A stretch of DNA of 64,000 nucleotides from Bacteroidaceae bacterium. GTDB lineage: Bacteria > Bacteroidota > Bacteroidia > Bacteroidales > Bacteroidaceae. The number at the start of each line of letters is the position of its first letter. The first letter of the stretch is position 1. The notes under the pieces are model-generated. The model saw only the letters and a program-made list of their open reading frames with translations, did no database searches and was not told the DNA's origin. The position numbers and the translations under genes are program-made. Positions 26,222 through 35,138 of the stretch are shown here, piece by piece. Location of the stretch: assembly GCA_017447625.1 (NCBI GenBank), contig JAFSNB010000015.1, positions 34,945 to 98,944 of the forward strand, in the 5' to 3' direction.

Positions 26222-27151
26222 TTATTCTTCTGCTTTCATTGCTATTCGCAGCTTCGCGCTGCGGCTTCTCGGATTCGCCTCCTGCTCTTCGGCAGAGGGT
26301 GTTATGGGTTTCCCTATCGGTATAAGCGGCGCATTGGTGCGTCCGTAGAAATCGTGCTCCACATTTCCTTCCAGATTACCAGCCCGCATCAGGTTCTTCA
26401 CTATACGGTCCTCGATGGAGTGGTACGAGAGAACTACCAGTCGTCCGCCCGGAGCCAGCAGCCCTATTGCCGCCATCAGCATCTCCTGCAGGGCATCCAT
26501 CTCGTGGTTGACTTCGATTCGCAGTGCCTGAAACACCTTTGTCAGTTCCTTCCGCTCGTGTTCTCTGACACATAGGGGGGAGAGGATGTCAGCCAACTGG
26601 CCTGTGGTCTTTATCTCGGCCTTAGCCCGCTCTCTCACTATGGCGTCCGCGAGCCGGTTTGCCTGACGCAGTTCACCATAGAATCTGAATATGCGGGTCA
26701 GAGTAGTGGCATCTGCCGTGTTCACCAAATCTGCCGCCGTCTGTCCGCCCTGCTGGTTCATTCGCATGTCCAAGGGCGCATTGAAGCGAAAACTGAAGCC
26801 GCGGCCCTCGGTGTCGAAATGGTGGCTGGAAACACCCAGATCTGCCATCAGGCCGTCTATCTGCCCTACTCCGTAATAGCGCATCCAGTTGCGCAGGTAG
26901 CGGAAGTTGCTTCTCACGAACGTGAACTGCTCCTTATGCTCTTTGAACGTCTCCGCCTGAGCGTTTTCCAATGCATCGGCATCCTGATCAAAGGAATAGA
27001 GATGCCCGCCCTCCGAGAGGCGCTCCAGAATGGCCGCACTGTGGCCTCCTCCGCCAAAAGTTACATCCACATAAACTCCGTCTGAACGTGTCAAAATGCC
27101 CGCCACTGCTGGCTCTAAGAGAACTGGGATATGGTAAGGACCTACTTTCAT
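26222..27151 (-). CDS. rsmH: 16S rRNA (cytosine-1402-N4)-methyltransferase
   Basis: RsmH (MraW) methylates the ribosomal P-site at C1402. The 309-aa protein starts YHIPVLLEPAVAGI, then has the SAM-binding FGGGGHS motif, DLGVSSHHFD and the C-terminal LSYHSIEDRIVKN. It is the first gene of the division and cell-wall cluster. The usual preceding gene, mraZ, is absent. The ATG at 27151 is only about 4 nt from a promoter-like box, so the mRNA may be almost leaderless. Confidence 0.96.
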   Translation of the reverse strand: MKVGPYHIPVLLEPAVAGILTRSDGVYVDVTFGGGGHSAAILERLSEGGHLYSFDQDADALENAQAETFKEHKEQFTFVRSNFRYLRNWMRYYGVGQIDGLMADLGVSSHHFDTEGRGFSFRFNAPLDMRMNQQGGQTAADLVNTADATTLTRIFRFYGELRQANRLADAIVRERAKAEIKTTGQLADILSPLCVREHERKELTKVFQALRIEVNHEMDALQEMLMAAIGLLAPGGRLVVLSYHSIEDRIVKNLMRAGNLEGNVEHDFYGRTNAPLIPIGKPITPSAEEQEANPRSRSAKLRIAMKAEE

Positions 27152-27155
27152 GGCG

Positions 27156-27189
27156 CGAAATTAAGAAAAAAATATTAATTATGTGCAAA
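27156..27189 (-). promoter_or_regulatory. Possible promoter of the division cluster
   Basis: On the minus strand TTTG (27189-27186), 22 nt, then TAATTTCG (27163-27156) approximate the Bacteroidota consensus. The box is followed by GCGCC and the rsmH ATG. The box at 49961-49968 before another gene also has the arrangement box, GCGCC, ATG. Confidence 0.45.
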
Positions 27190-27359
27190 CTTTTTCGTAT
27201 TAAATATTCTTAAAAAAGATAATACGTTAATATATAGTGATTTAGCTTCTTAGCGTAAATGTTTAACTTAAATGGGCTAATCATCAGCACTTATTTTTAT
27301 GATAGTTATCAATTTATATCATCATTTATGGGCAAAAATGATAAAAGAAGGTGGAAAAA

Positions 27360-27391
27360 TTTGGTAGTAAGAGCAAAAACATATACATTTG
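27360..27391 (+). promoter_or_regulatory. Consensus promoter of the small secreted protein
   Basis: TTTG (27360-27363), exactly 20 nt, then TACATTTG (27384-27391) form a full consensus match. Transcription would start near 27398. The rest of the interval 27190-27359 is A/T-rich, with no gene recognised. Confidence 0.6.
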
Positions 27392-27449
27392 CACCCAATA
27401 AAGCAATCAAAAGGTCAAACTGACTTACAAATTGACATTTTTATCATCA

Positions 27450-27860
27450 ATGATTAACCTGAAAAACATAAGAAGGATAATTCCCTGGATGCTGGCAACT
27501 GCACTTGTCAGCACACTCTTTTCTTCGGTTTTGCTGGCACAGGCAAAACAGTTGAGCGACCAGTCGCAGCAGATACATACAGCACCGGCAAAATTCATCA
27601 AGGCAGACTCTTCGTATCTGCGAATTCCTTACGAGCAACACTCGCTGAGACTACGCATGGCATCCAGCCCGATGCCGGTGGATATACAGCAGCAGGGGCG
27701 GCAGCTCTGCGTGAAGTCAAAACAGGGGCAGCTACTACCCGTCTATACCTCCACAGGCACATTCTACGCCACCTTCCGTCTGGCCAAAGGCACCAACTGG
27801 ATAAGCGGTCTGCCACGTGGCAACTATTTCATCAACGGGAAAATCTACAATATCCTGTAA
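27450..27860 (+). CDS. Small secreted protein ending in a sorting-tail-like segment
   Basis: This 136-aa protein has a signal peptide (IIPWMLATALVSTLFSSVLL, then AQA). It has a short beta-rich body, and its end (GTNWISGLPRGNYFINGK) resembles the last part of type IX secretion tails, where a Leu-Pro-x-Gly-x-Tyr-x-x-x-Gly-Lys pattern is common. It may be a tail-only or degenerate cargo protein. The ATG at 27450 is preferred over an in-frame TTG at 27432. The acyltransferase gene starts 25 nt downstream and is probably read from the same promoter. Confidence 0.7.
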   Translation: MINLKNIRRIIPWMLATALVSTLFSSVLLAQAKQLSDQSQQIHTAPAKFIKADSSYLRIPYEQHSLRLRMASSPMPVDIQQQGRQLCVKSKQGQLLPVYTSTGTFYATFRLAKGTNWISGLPRGNYFINGKIYNIL

Positions 27861-27885
27861 TTGCTGATTCAAAAGCTCTACGCCC

Positions 27886-28725
27886 ATGGACAACGACGCT
27901 GCAGATAGTCTCGAAATCAATATCAGGAAGGTGATAAGCGACCGCATGGGTAAGCGGGCACGATACGTTCCTGATTTCCTGATCAGATGGCTCGAACGCA
28001 CAGTCCATCAGGATGAGATAAACAACTTCCTGCGCAAAGGCTATGTCGGCGTGGATTTCTGCGAAGAATGTATCACAGAGCTCGGAGCCGTAGTCACAAG
28101 CGAAGGCATCGACCATCTGCCCACCGACGAGCGCCGCTTCACGTTCGTGTGCAACCACCCACTCGGAGCCGTTGACGGAATCGCTCTTGGAGCATTGCTC
28201 GGGCGCAAATACGATGGAAAGATCCGATATCTGGTCAACGACCTGCTCATGAATCTCAAAGGGCTCGCCCCGCTTTGCATACCGATAAACAAGCTCGGCA
28301 AGCAGTCGCGCAACCTGCCACGGCAGATAAGCGAAGCCTTTGGCAGCGACAACCAGATTATCATGTTCCCCGCCGGCTTATGCTCGCGCCGCATTAACGG
28401 TGAAATCCACGACATTCCGTGGGGAAAGACTTTCGTCACCCGAAGCATAAAAAGCCACCGCGATGTCGTTCCAGTCCGTTTCATCGGGCAAAACTCACCC
28501 AGATTTTACCGAATAGCCACATGGTGCAAACGTCTCCGTCTAAAATTCAACATAGCAATGCTCTTCCTTCCAGACGAGATGTTCCGAACACGCGGGCAAC
28601 ACTATCACGTGGTCTTCGGTCAGCCGATACCCTGGCAGACATTCGACAGCAGCCGCAAGCCCTCCGAATGGGCCTTATGGGTGGAGGAGCAGGTATATAA
28701 GATGCAATCAACCGAAACAATATAG
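27886..28725 (+). CDS. glsA: O-acyltransferase, GlsA-like
   Basis: This is a PlsC-type acyltransferase of 279 aa. It has the catalytic motif NHPLGAVDG, where the usual His and Asp are four residues apart, and the glycerophosphate-type FPAGLCSRR block. It is followed 5 nt later by an OlsB-like N-acyltransferase. The same two enzyme types make glycine (serinolipid-related) aminolipids in Bacteroides thetaiotaomicron, where they are called GlsA and GlsB. I infer the same pathway: N-acylation of glycine, then O-acylation of the 3-hydroxy fatty acid. An alternative is ornithine-lipid synthesis. Confidence 0.75.
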   Translation: MDNDAADSLEINIRKVISDRMGKRARYVPDFLIRWLERTVHQDEINNFLRKGYVGVDFCEECITELGAVVTSEGIDHLPTDERRFTFVCNHPLGAVDGIALGALLGRKYDGKIRYLVNDLLMNLKGLAPLCIPINKLGKQSRNLPRQISEAFGSDNQIIMFPAGLCSRRINGEIHDIPWGKTFVTRSIKSHRDVVPVRFIGQNSPRFYRIATWCKRLRLKFNIAMLFLPDEMFRTRGQHYHVVFGQPIPWQTFDSSRKPSEWALWVEEQVYKMQSTETI

Positions 28726-28730
28726 GCTTT

Positions 28731-29711
28731 ATGGAAGAACCTATCATCGCACCCGTCCCCTTGGAGGACCTGAAACGCGAGCTCACGGAAGACCACAGGC
28801 TACGTTCCACCAACAAAAGCCACAACGAGATATACATCGTTACAGCCCACAACGCGCCCATGGTGATGCGCGAAATCGGGCGCCTCCGCGAAGAGGCGTT
28901 CAGGGCAGCCGGCGGAGGTACGGGAAAGTCTATGGACATCGATGAGTTCGACACCATGGAGAACCCCTACCGTCAGCTCGTCGTCTGGGATCCTCAGGAA
29001 GAGCGTATCCTCGGCGGCTACCGCTACCTGCTCGGTACCGATTGCAAGTTCGACGCTGCGGGACAGCCTATTCTGGCCACATCCCACATGTTTCACTTCT
29101 CCGACCGTTTCATCCGCGATTATCTCCCTTATATCGTGGAGCTTGGCCGCAGTTGGGTGACACTCGGTTACCAGAGCTCACGCACGGGAACAAAAGGGCT
29201 TTTCGCCCTGGACAACCTCTTCGACGGACTGGGCGCGCTAACCGTGGTTTGTCCCCAGATAAAATACTTCTTCGGAAAGATGACAATGTATCCGTCCTAC
29301 GACCGCGAGGCACGCGATATGATACTCTTCTTCCTCAAGAAACATTTCGGAGACCCAGACAACCTCATTATCCCAACCAAACCGCTTGAGATTGAAGCCG
29401 ACCCAGCCCGCTTGGCAGAACTCTTCCACGAGGAAGACTTCCACGAAGACTACAAGATTCTAAACGCAGAAGTGCGGCGCCGCGGCTACAATATTCCGCC
29501 ACTGGTCAACGCATACATGGGTCTCTCTCCCACTATGCGTATGTTCGGCACAGCCATCAACTACGGCTTCGGCGACGTCGAGGAGACCGGCATCCTCATT
29601 GCCGTTGATGAGATTCTTGCTCCCAAGCGTGTCCGCCATATCGAGAGTTTCGTTCAGGAACACCCAGAGGCTGTGACAGCAAAAATCGGCAGCAATCAGA
29701 TAATACACTAA
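28731..29711 (+). CDS. glsB: N-acyltransferase, GlsB/OlsB-like
   Basis: This 326-aa GNAT-fold acyltransferase resembles the OlsB/haemolysin-like group. Features are MREIGRLREEAFRAAGGGTG, DEFDTMENPYRQLVVWDPQE, ILGGYRYLLG and the later VELGRSWVTLGYQ segment. It probably transfers a 3-hydroxyacyl chain from ACP to an amino acid, glycine in related Bacteroides, as the first step of aminolipid synthesis. Short spacing to the upstream O-acyltransferase supports a two-gene unit. Which amino acid is used cannot be told from sequence. Confidence 0.75.
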   Translation: MEEPIIAPVPLEDLKRELTEDHRLRSTNKSHNEIYIVTAHNAPMVMREIGRLREEAFRAAGGGTGKSMDIDEFDTMENPYRQLVVWDPQEERILGGYRYLLGTDCKFDAAGQPILATSHMFHFSDRFIRDYLPYIVELGRSWVTLGYQSSRTGTKGLFALDNLFDGLGALTVVCPQIKYFFGKMTMYPSYDREARDMILFFLKKHFGDPDNLIIPTKPLEIEADPARLAELFHEEDFHEDYKILNAEVRRRGYNIPPLVNAYMGLSPTMRMFGTAINYGFGDVEETGILIAVDEILAPKRVRHIESFVQEHPEAVTAKIGSNQIIH

Positions 29712-29714
29712 TTA

Positions 29715-29822
29715 TATTAAAACAACGGATTGAACGGATTACACGGATTTTTTATTTGAGAGAATCGCGCGATGCGGGTTCGTTTTCAATCCGTATAATC
29801 CGTGTAATCCGTTGTTTGTAAA
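29715..29822. repeat. ACGGATT inverted-repeat block between convergent genes
   Basis: AACAACGGATTGAACGGATT and ACACGGATTTT on the left face AATCCGTATAATCCGTGT and AATCCGTTGTTT on the right, forming a long imperfect hairpin. Related ACGGATT or ACGAATT units occur at 42928-42958, 43965-43995 and 44086-44160. It lies between glsB and sppA and could act as a bidirectional terminator. Confidence 0.7.
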
Positions 29823-29828
29823 TCTCAA

Positions 29829-31643
29829 TTATCTTATTGACATTTCGTAGGGGAGGCGGGCATATACGCACTCGCGGAGACTCTTGGGCTTAGACATCAG
29901 CTGGAGAGTCTGAACGAAAGGATACATAGCACCGAGACGCAGGCGGAGCTGCTCGTCGAAGTAGCTCTCTTTCTTTGTCTCCATCAATGACTCGAACCAA
30001 GGCTTCTCGGCGGGATATGTCTCTGTGGTATATTTATCACCCAGTTCTGCGAGCTTGGCGGCTTCAGCAATGGCATCGTCGAGGTTGCCAATCTGGTCAA
30101 CGAGACCGAGACCTATGGCCTGTTCACCTGTCCACACACGGCCCTGACCTATTGCATCTACGCTGTCCTTGCTAATGCCACGACCGGCGCTTACACGGGA
30201 AATGAAAGTGTCATAGCCGCGCTCGACATAAGCCTGAAGCAAAGCTCCCTCCTCGGCGGTGAAGGCACGTGCGGGAAGGCCCATGACGGATGCTCCGCCC
30301 ATATCGGCAAGACGGTTGGTCTTCACCACGTCGAAATGCAGTCCGACCTTCTGTTCAAGCAGCTCGGAAGCCTCGGGGATAAGGCCGAAAATACCGATAG
30401 ATCCGGTTAAAGTGGTGGGTTCTGCGAAAATCTTATCTGCGCCGCAACTGATGTAATAACCGCCGCTGGCTGCCAAACCGCCCATACTGATGACAACGGG
30501 CTTCTCGGCTTTCAGCAGCTGAATCTCACGCCATATCTGCTCGGAAGCGAAAGCGCTGCCGCCGGGGGAGTTCACGCGGATAACCACAGCCTTCACGTCT
30601 TCGTCCTTGCGCAGCTTCTGCAACTCACGTATTGTTGGCAAAGTGACGATATTCGTCTCTCCCTGCACAGCGCCAATACCGCTGGGTTCCTGATCAACGA
30701 TTTCACCTACAGCGTAATAAACGGCAATCTTGTCATCGCTCTTGTCCTTATCGGCAGCTGCAATCACGTCGGCAGGACTGACAAAGCGGATTTCTTTTCC
30801 TTCCTTCAGGTCGAGACGCTCGCGCAGACTGGCTTTGAATTGATCGAGATAATAGAGGGTATCGATGAGTCCGGCTTGGAGAGCCTGATCCTGTTTGCGG
30901 AAGGCGATGGCGGAGTCTGCCAGTTCGTTGAGTTTCTCGGCAGAGAGATTACGGCTCTCTCCTACTTCAGCGACTATATTCTTCCAGATTGAATTTAGGA
31001 ACGAGGTGACCTGCTCACGGTTTGCATCGCTCATCTGAGTAAGTATATACGGCTCTACGGCACTCTTGTATGTTCCGACCTTGAATACTTGGAACTTCAC
31101 GCCGAGCTTCTTGGCAGCGTCAGTGAAGAACATCGAAGCAGAAGCGAGGCCGTGCCAATCCAACATTCCCTCCGGATTCATGGCTATCTGGTCAGCCACG
31201 CTGGCAAGATAGTAAGCCGACTGGTTATACGCGTCTCCGTAAGCCACAATCCACTTGCCGGAGTCCTTCTTGAACTTAACGAGAGCCTGACGCAGCTCTT
31301 GCAACGTTGCGGGAGTTCCTCCGGCGAATGCATCTATTTCGAGATAGATACCCTCAATCTTTTCATTCTTAGCAGCCTCTGCAATAGCCTCTTTCAGTTG
31401 GTCGAGAGCGAGAGGAGCCTCGGTGTCACCCTGAATCATGTCCAGAGGCGACTGTTGTCTTGCGCGCTCATCCAAGACGCCAGTGAGGTTAATGCGCAGC
31501 ACAGAGCCCTTGCGCACAGACGTTGTTGCTGACTCGCTGGCAGACATTCCGACCAAACTGATGATAAGAATCAGGAAAGCCAACACGCACCAAAGGCCGA
31601 TTCCGACCATAGTGCCAAACACGATTTTAAAAAAACCTTTCAT
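29829..31643 (-). CDS. sppA: Signal peptide peptidase SppA, long form
   Basis: This membrane-anchored S49 serine protease degrades cleaved signal peptides (604 aa). An N-terminal transmembrane helix (GIGLWCVLAFLILIISLVGM) is followed by two protease domains. The catalytic Lys lies in the first (VGTYKSAVEPY). The nucleophile Ser lies in the second (SMGGLAASGGYYIS), preceded by VNSPGGSAFASEQIW. Both residues needed for the fused-type enzyme are present. Gene length matches the 67-kDa form. Confidence 0.95.
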   Translation of the reverse strand: MKGFFKIVFGTMVGIGLWCVLAFLILIISLVGMSASESATTSVRKGSVLRINLTGVLDERARQQSPLDMIQGDTEAPLALDQLKEAIAEAAKNEKIEGIYLEIDAFAGGTPATLQELRQALVKFKKDSGKWIVAYGDAYNQSAYYLASVADQIAMNPEGMLDWHGLASASMFFTDAAKKLGVKFQVFKVGTYKSAVEPYILTQMSDANREQVTSFLNSIWKNIVAEVGESRNLSAEKLNELADSAIAFRKQDQALQAGLIDTLYYLDQFKASLRERLDLKEGKEIRFVSPADVIAAADKDKSDDKIAVYYAVGEIVDQEPSGIGAVQGETNIVTLPTIRELQKLRKDEDVKAVVIRVNSPGGSAFASEQIWREIQLLKAEKPVVISMGGLAASGGYYISCGADKIFAEPTTLTGSIGIFGLIPEASELLEQKVGLHFDVVKTNRLADMGGASVMGLPARAFTAEEGALLQAYVERGYDTFISRVSAGRGISKDSVDAIGQGRVWTGEQAIGLGLVDQIGNLDDAIAEAAKLAELGDKYTTETYPAEKPWFESLMETKKESYFDEQLRLRLGAMYPFVQTLQLMSKPKSLRECVYARLPYEMSIR

Positions 31644-31677
31644 CTTTTATATTAATTAATGTGTGACGATTGCGGCA

Positions 31678-31685
31678 CAAAGTTA
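31678..31685 (-). promoter_or_regulatory. Probable -7 element for sppA
   Basis: The minus strand reads TAACTTTG, a full TAnnTTTG match, 34 nt before the sppA ATG. No good TTTG is visible at the expected distance upstream. Confidence 0.4.
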
Positions 31686-31749
31686 CATCTTTTTACACAT
31701 TTGACGTAAGAATATCGCGAAAAGTTGCACTCAATAGGATATTATTTGC

Positions 31750-31757
31750 TATATTTG
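31750..31757 (+). promoter_or_regulatory. Probable -7 element for the cyclophilin gene
   Basis: TATATTTG fits TAnnTTTG. GTTG lies 22 nt upstream (31724-31727) as a weak -33 partner. The leader to the ATG at 31779 would be about 15 nt, and a start at 31725 would be upstream of transcription. Confidence 0.45.
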
Positions 31758-31778
31758 TGGCCGAGAAACATACAAATT

Positions 31779-32522
31779 ATGCTAAAACCCACAACTGAGA
31801 GCCTGAAAATGGGCATTTTTAGACTGCTTGCAGCCTTGTTTTTGTTAGCTTTACTGCCCCAAAACACGGAAGCAAAGAAGAAGAAAGAGACGGTGGTGAG
31901 AATGGAGACCAGCGCCGGAGTGATTCGTATCGAGCTGAGCGACGAGACACCGCGCCACCGCGACAACTTCGTAAAACTGGTTCGACAGGGTTACTACGAC
32001 GGTCTGCTCTTCCATCGAGTCATCAAGGACTTCATGATTCAGAGCGGAGATCCCGACAGCCGCGTGACGCTCAACGAGCGCGGAGACAGCGTCGTCAACA
32101 GCCCGTCCCGCGAGAAGCCGTTGGGCGACGGAGGCCCAGGCTACGAACTGCCCGCAGAGTTCAACCTGCCTTGGCTTTATCACGTTCGCGGCGCGGTGGC
32201 TGCAGCACGCGAGGGTGATGACGTGAACCCCGAGATGCGCTCGTCCGGATCACAGTTCTATATCGTGTATGGCCGCTCTTGGGGACCGAGCAGTCTTGGC
32301 AAGCAGCGCGCTGCACTTGAAGAGAAAGGAATAGAAATGGATCGCGAGATGTGGGACGACTATCTTCTCAATGGCGGCACCCCACATCTGGATGGCACAT
32401 ACACGGTATTCGGCCACGTTATTGAAGGCATAAAGGTGGTAAAAGCCATTCAAGAAAAGCCCACGGACAAGGACGATCGTCCCCTTCAGGACATATTTAT
32501 TCGCAAGGCGACCATAGAATGA
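31779..32522 (+). CDS. Cyclophilin-type peptidyl-prolyl isomerase, exported
   Basis: This 247-aa protein has a hydrophobic N-terminus (MGIFRLLAALFLLALL, after an alternative ATG at 31809) that looks like a signal peptide. The cyclophilin core includes RIELSDETPRHRDNFVKLV, GYYDGLLFHRVIKDFMIQ and GDP. A family-specific insertion (about residues 90-130) precedes the SSGSQFYIVYG block. It closes with YTVFGHVIEGIKVVKAIQ. It probably folds proteins in the periplasm. The start at 31779 is chosen from the promoter position. Confidence 0.88.
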   Translation: MLKPTTESLKMGIFRLLAALFLLALLPQNTEAKKKKETVVRMETSAGVIRIELSDETPRHRDNFVKLVRQGYYDGLLFHRVIKDFMIQSGDPDSRVTLNERGDSVVNSPSREKPLGDGGPGYELPAEFNLPWLYHVRGAVAAAREGDDVNPEMRSSGSQFYIVYGRSWGPSSLGKQRAALEEKGIEMDREMWDDYLLNGGTPHLDGTYTVFGHVIEGIKVVKAIQEKPTDKDDRPLQDIFIRKATIE

Positions 32523-32678
32523 GCCGCTGACGCATCTTTTCCTATATTTGCTCAAAATAAACCCTTTCATCGGTAATTATTGAACTTACAAAACACTAAT
32601 TCCCCTTACAGATATAGGCAAAAAAGGTAATTACCGAAATTACAATAGACCAAAGGTCTAAACCCCAGTTATTTTTCG

Positions 32679-32686
32679 TATTTTTG
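32679..32686 (+). promoter_or_regulatory. Probable -7 element for the surface-protein operon
   Basis: TATTTTTG fits TAnnTTTG, 46 nt before the preferred lipoprotein ATG. A second TATATTTG lies at 32543-32550 with no gene directly behind it. Confidence 0.4.
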
Positions 32687-32732
32687 CAGCCGTTATTATG
32701 CAACCTCTTAAATGAACTTAACAAACAGCCCA

Positions 32733-34304
32733 ATGAATAAGAGACTACATCTGTTAATTCTGCCCTTGCTTGGCCTTTCCGCCTTCACATCGTGTGTGGG
32801 CGACGAACCGGCCAACGCAGAGTGCGACATCGAACAGTGCTGGGTTCATTTCGACAACCCAAGCGAGATTTTCTTCCACGATTACGACACCATGTGCGTG
32901 GTGCCGTCCGCCCAAACGGACATACGATTCCTCACACGCTACAATGCGACAGTAGGAACCGTACCTGTTTCTATTGTCACGACGCCAGGGGCATCTATAG
33001 TTTTGTTGCATGACGATGGTACTACTACAAGTTTAGTAAAATCGGGAGAACGTACATACTCAATACAATTGAATATGGCAGACGATGCAACTCATCGTTT
33101 CCGAGTGACAAGCGAAGATGGGAAATGGGATAGGACATATTCTTTGCAGTTGCAACACAAAGAAGCTCCCTCGATTTCATCAGATAGCCTTATCACAGCA
33201 AGCTATACCATTAGTTCTATTCCAGTAGGAGAAGGTGGAAATATTGAGTCCTATACCTCCACCGTAACAGTTAATGAAGATTTGGCCCCGCTACCTCTGA
33301 CTGTTTCTGGACAGATAACAGAAACATTACTATTGTTAGATATGACTATGTCAATACCACAAGTTGGAGACATAGTACTTCGCTTTGAGGGACTAAGCAA
33401 TGATAATTCTGATTATAGCGGCACGCTTTCTGGATCAGTCAATGGCAATCCTTTAGTAACAAATTTAAATTATACGGTTACTGCAAGCAGCCATGACGAC
33501 AAAGTTGATTTATATCTGACTGCATTGTCTTTGCCATATGCAACTGTATTTAACTTCACTTTCGATGATTATAAATTGAATAGTGGAAACAAATATTATG
33601 AATGGATTGATAATTCTGCATCCAGTGGGACTTGGTGGTCAACTGGTAATCCTGGTTACCAACTGAGTGTCAGCTCAGCAAAGCCAAACGAATACCCCAC
33701 AGTGCCAGTTGAAGATGAAGGAGTGGATGGAGGTAAATGTGTAAAACTCACTACTTGCGACACAGGCGGATTCGGTAAGATGGTGAATATGCGCATTGCG
33801 GCCGGCAATCTATTCGTTGGTACTTTCGATGTTGCCAACGCTCTGAAGGATGCCCTGAAAGCAACGCAGATGGGCTTGCCATTTGCTCACAAACCACAAT
33901 TGGTAAAAGGTTATTATAAGTTCCGTCCTGGCACAACCTACCAGAACAAGGATGGAAATCCGATAGCCGGGATGCAGGATGTTTGCGACATATATATGGT
34001 TGTTTATCGTAATATTGACAGCAACGGCAACAAGATACAGCTATTCGGAGATGACATCCTGACCAGTCCCCATATAGTAGGATTAGCCCGAATAGATCAT
34101 AATAAAATAAACACTTCAGGAACAGAGTGGATACCCTTCACTTTGAGAGTAGAATACACGGCCGAGATTTCCCGTGAAGATGTGGAAAGCGAGCTCTATA
34201 ACACAGCTATAGTGTTCTCATCAAGTAAACAAGGAGCTTACTTCGAGGGTGCTATCGGCAGTACGCTGTGGATAGACAACGTGACGCTGGAGTGCGAGTA
34301 TTAA
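32733..34304 (+). CDS. Surface lipoprotein with calycin-like and PCMD domains
   Basis: This 523-aa lipoprotein has a signal sequence ending in LSAFTSC, with the Cys as the probable lipidation site. The middle (about 160-275) resembles the calycin-like lipid-binding domain found in Bacteroidales surface proteins (YTISSIPVGEGGNIESYTST). The last half (from about 275, FNFTFDDYKLNSGNKYYEW to TLWIDNVTLECEY) matches the putative carbohydrate metabolism domain (PCMD). The ATG at 32733 is preferred over 32712 because it gives the better lipoprotein signal. G+C content in the middle of the gene (33000-33700) is clearly lower than in the rest of the operon. It heads a three-gene operon. Confidence 0.8.
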   Translation: MNKRLHLLILPLLGLSAFTSCVGDEPANAECDIEQCWVHFDNPSEIFFHDYDTMCVVPSAQTDIRFLTRYNATVGTVPVSIVTTPGASIVLLHDDGTTTSLVKSGERTYSIQLNMADDATHRFRVTSEDGKWDRTYSLQLQHKEAPSISSDSLITASYTISSIPVGEGGNIESYTSTVTVNEDLAPLPLTVSGQITETLLLLDMTMSIPQVGDIVLRFEGLSNDNSDYSGTLSGSVNGNPLVTNLNYTVTASSHDDKVDLYLTALSLPYATVFNFTFDDYKLNSGNKYYEWIDNSASSGTWWSTGNPGYQLSVSSAKPNEYPTVPVEDEGVDGGKCVKLTTCDTGGFGKMVNMRIAAGNLFVGTFDVANALKDALKATQMGLPFAHKPQLVKGYYKFRPGTTYQNKDGNPIAGMQDVCDIYMVVYRNIDSNGNKIQLFGDDILTSPHIVGLARIDHNKINTSGTEWIPFTLRVEYTAEISREDVESELYNTAIVFSSSKQGAYFEGAIGSTLWIDNVTLECEY

Positions 34305-34329
34305 AGTTTTGAATTCAAATCACAAAATA

Positions 34330-35124
34330 ATGAGAGTACAGTCGATGAAAGCGGCAAAAATTATACTTATGGCAGTGGCCCTCTGTTGGGTTGCGACTGC
34401 CTCAGCAGAAGACAGTGAAGACAAGTACGAGAAGTGGGGACCCAAGGGGTTGAAAAACTCAGGATGGATATTCCGCATCGGTGGCGTGATAGGCGGCACC
34501 TCCCCTATCCCACTCCCAGCTGAGATACGCGGCATCGAGGGCTTCAAGCCTCTGGGCGGCTTCACCTTCGGAGCAGACTATTACCAGATGTTCTCGCGCC
34601 GATGGGGCTTTCAGGCTGGTGTTCATTTCTTCACCGAAGGCTTCCACACCAAAGCACGTGTGAAGAACTACCGCATGGGCATAACCCAGGGCGGAAACTA
34701 TCTGGAGGGTAATTTCACCGGCGTGGACGAGACAGACACGAAGATGACTGGAATAACGATTCCCGTGACCCTCACCTTCCGCGTCTCACCTCGGTGGAAT
34801 ATTAGTGTGGGCCCGTTTATCTCTTATCTGCAAGACCGCAGGTTCGAGGGAAGCGTCTATGACGGCTATCTGCGCGAAGGAGACCCCACCGGACAGAAGA
34901 TTGAAATCACTACTGACAACCCCGCCACATACGACTTCCGCGACGATATGCGTACCACCTTCTGGGGCCTTCAGTTTATGTTCGACTGGAAAGCCTACAA
35001 ACACCTGAATGTGTTCGCAGGATTAGATTGGAGTTTTAGCGGTATCTTCTCCAGCGACTTCACAACCGTAGAATTCAGTATGTACCCGATATATGCCAAG
35101 GTGGGTGTTGCATACAGGCTATAA
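34330..35124 (+). CDS. Outer-membrane beta-barrel protein
   Basis: This 264-aa protein has a signal peptide (MKAAKIILMAVALCWVATAS). It has alternating aromatic and polar strands ending in FSMYPIYAKVGVAYRL, typical of an outer-membrane barrel with a C-terminal aromatic strand. It lies between the lipoprotein and the large secreted protein with gaps of 25 and 14 nt, so all three are probably co-expressed at the surface. The specific family was not recognised. An ATG at 34345 is an equally possible start. Confidence 0.75.
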   Translation: MRVQSMKAAKIILMAVALCWVATASAEDSEDKYEKWGPKGLKNSGWIFRIGGVIGGTSPIPLPAEIRGIEGFKPLGGFTFGADYYQMFSRRWGFQAGVHFFTEGFHTKARVKNYRMGITQGGNYLEGNFTGVDETDTKMTGITIPVTLTFRVSPRWNISVGPFISYLQDRRFEGSVYDGYLREGDPTGQKIEITTDNPATYDFRDDMRTTFWGLQFMFDWKAYKHLNVFAGLDWSFSGIFSSDFTTVEFSMYPIYAKVGVAYRL

Positions 35125-35138
35125 TAAATTAGGCGATT

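Noticed and set aside
32543-32550. Second promoter box before the lipoprotein
   Set aside because: TATATTTG is a good box, but no upstream TTTG partner and no gene directly follows. The box at 32679 fits better.
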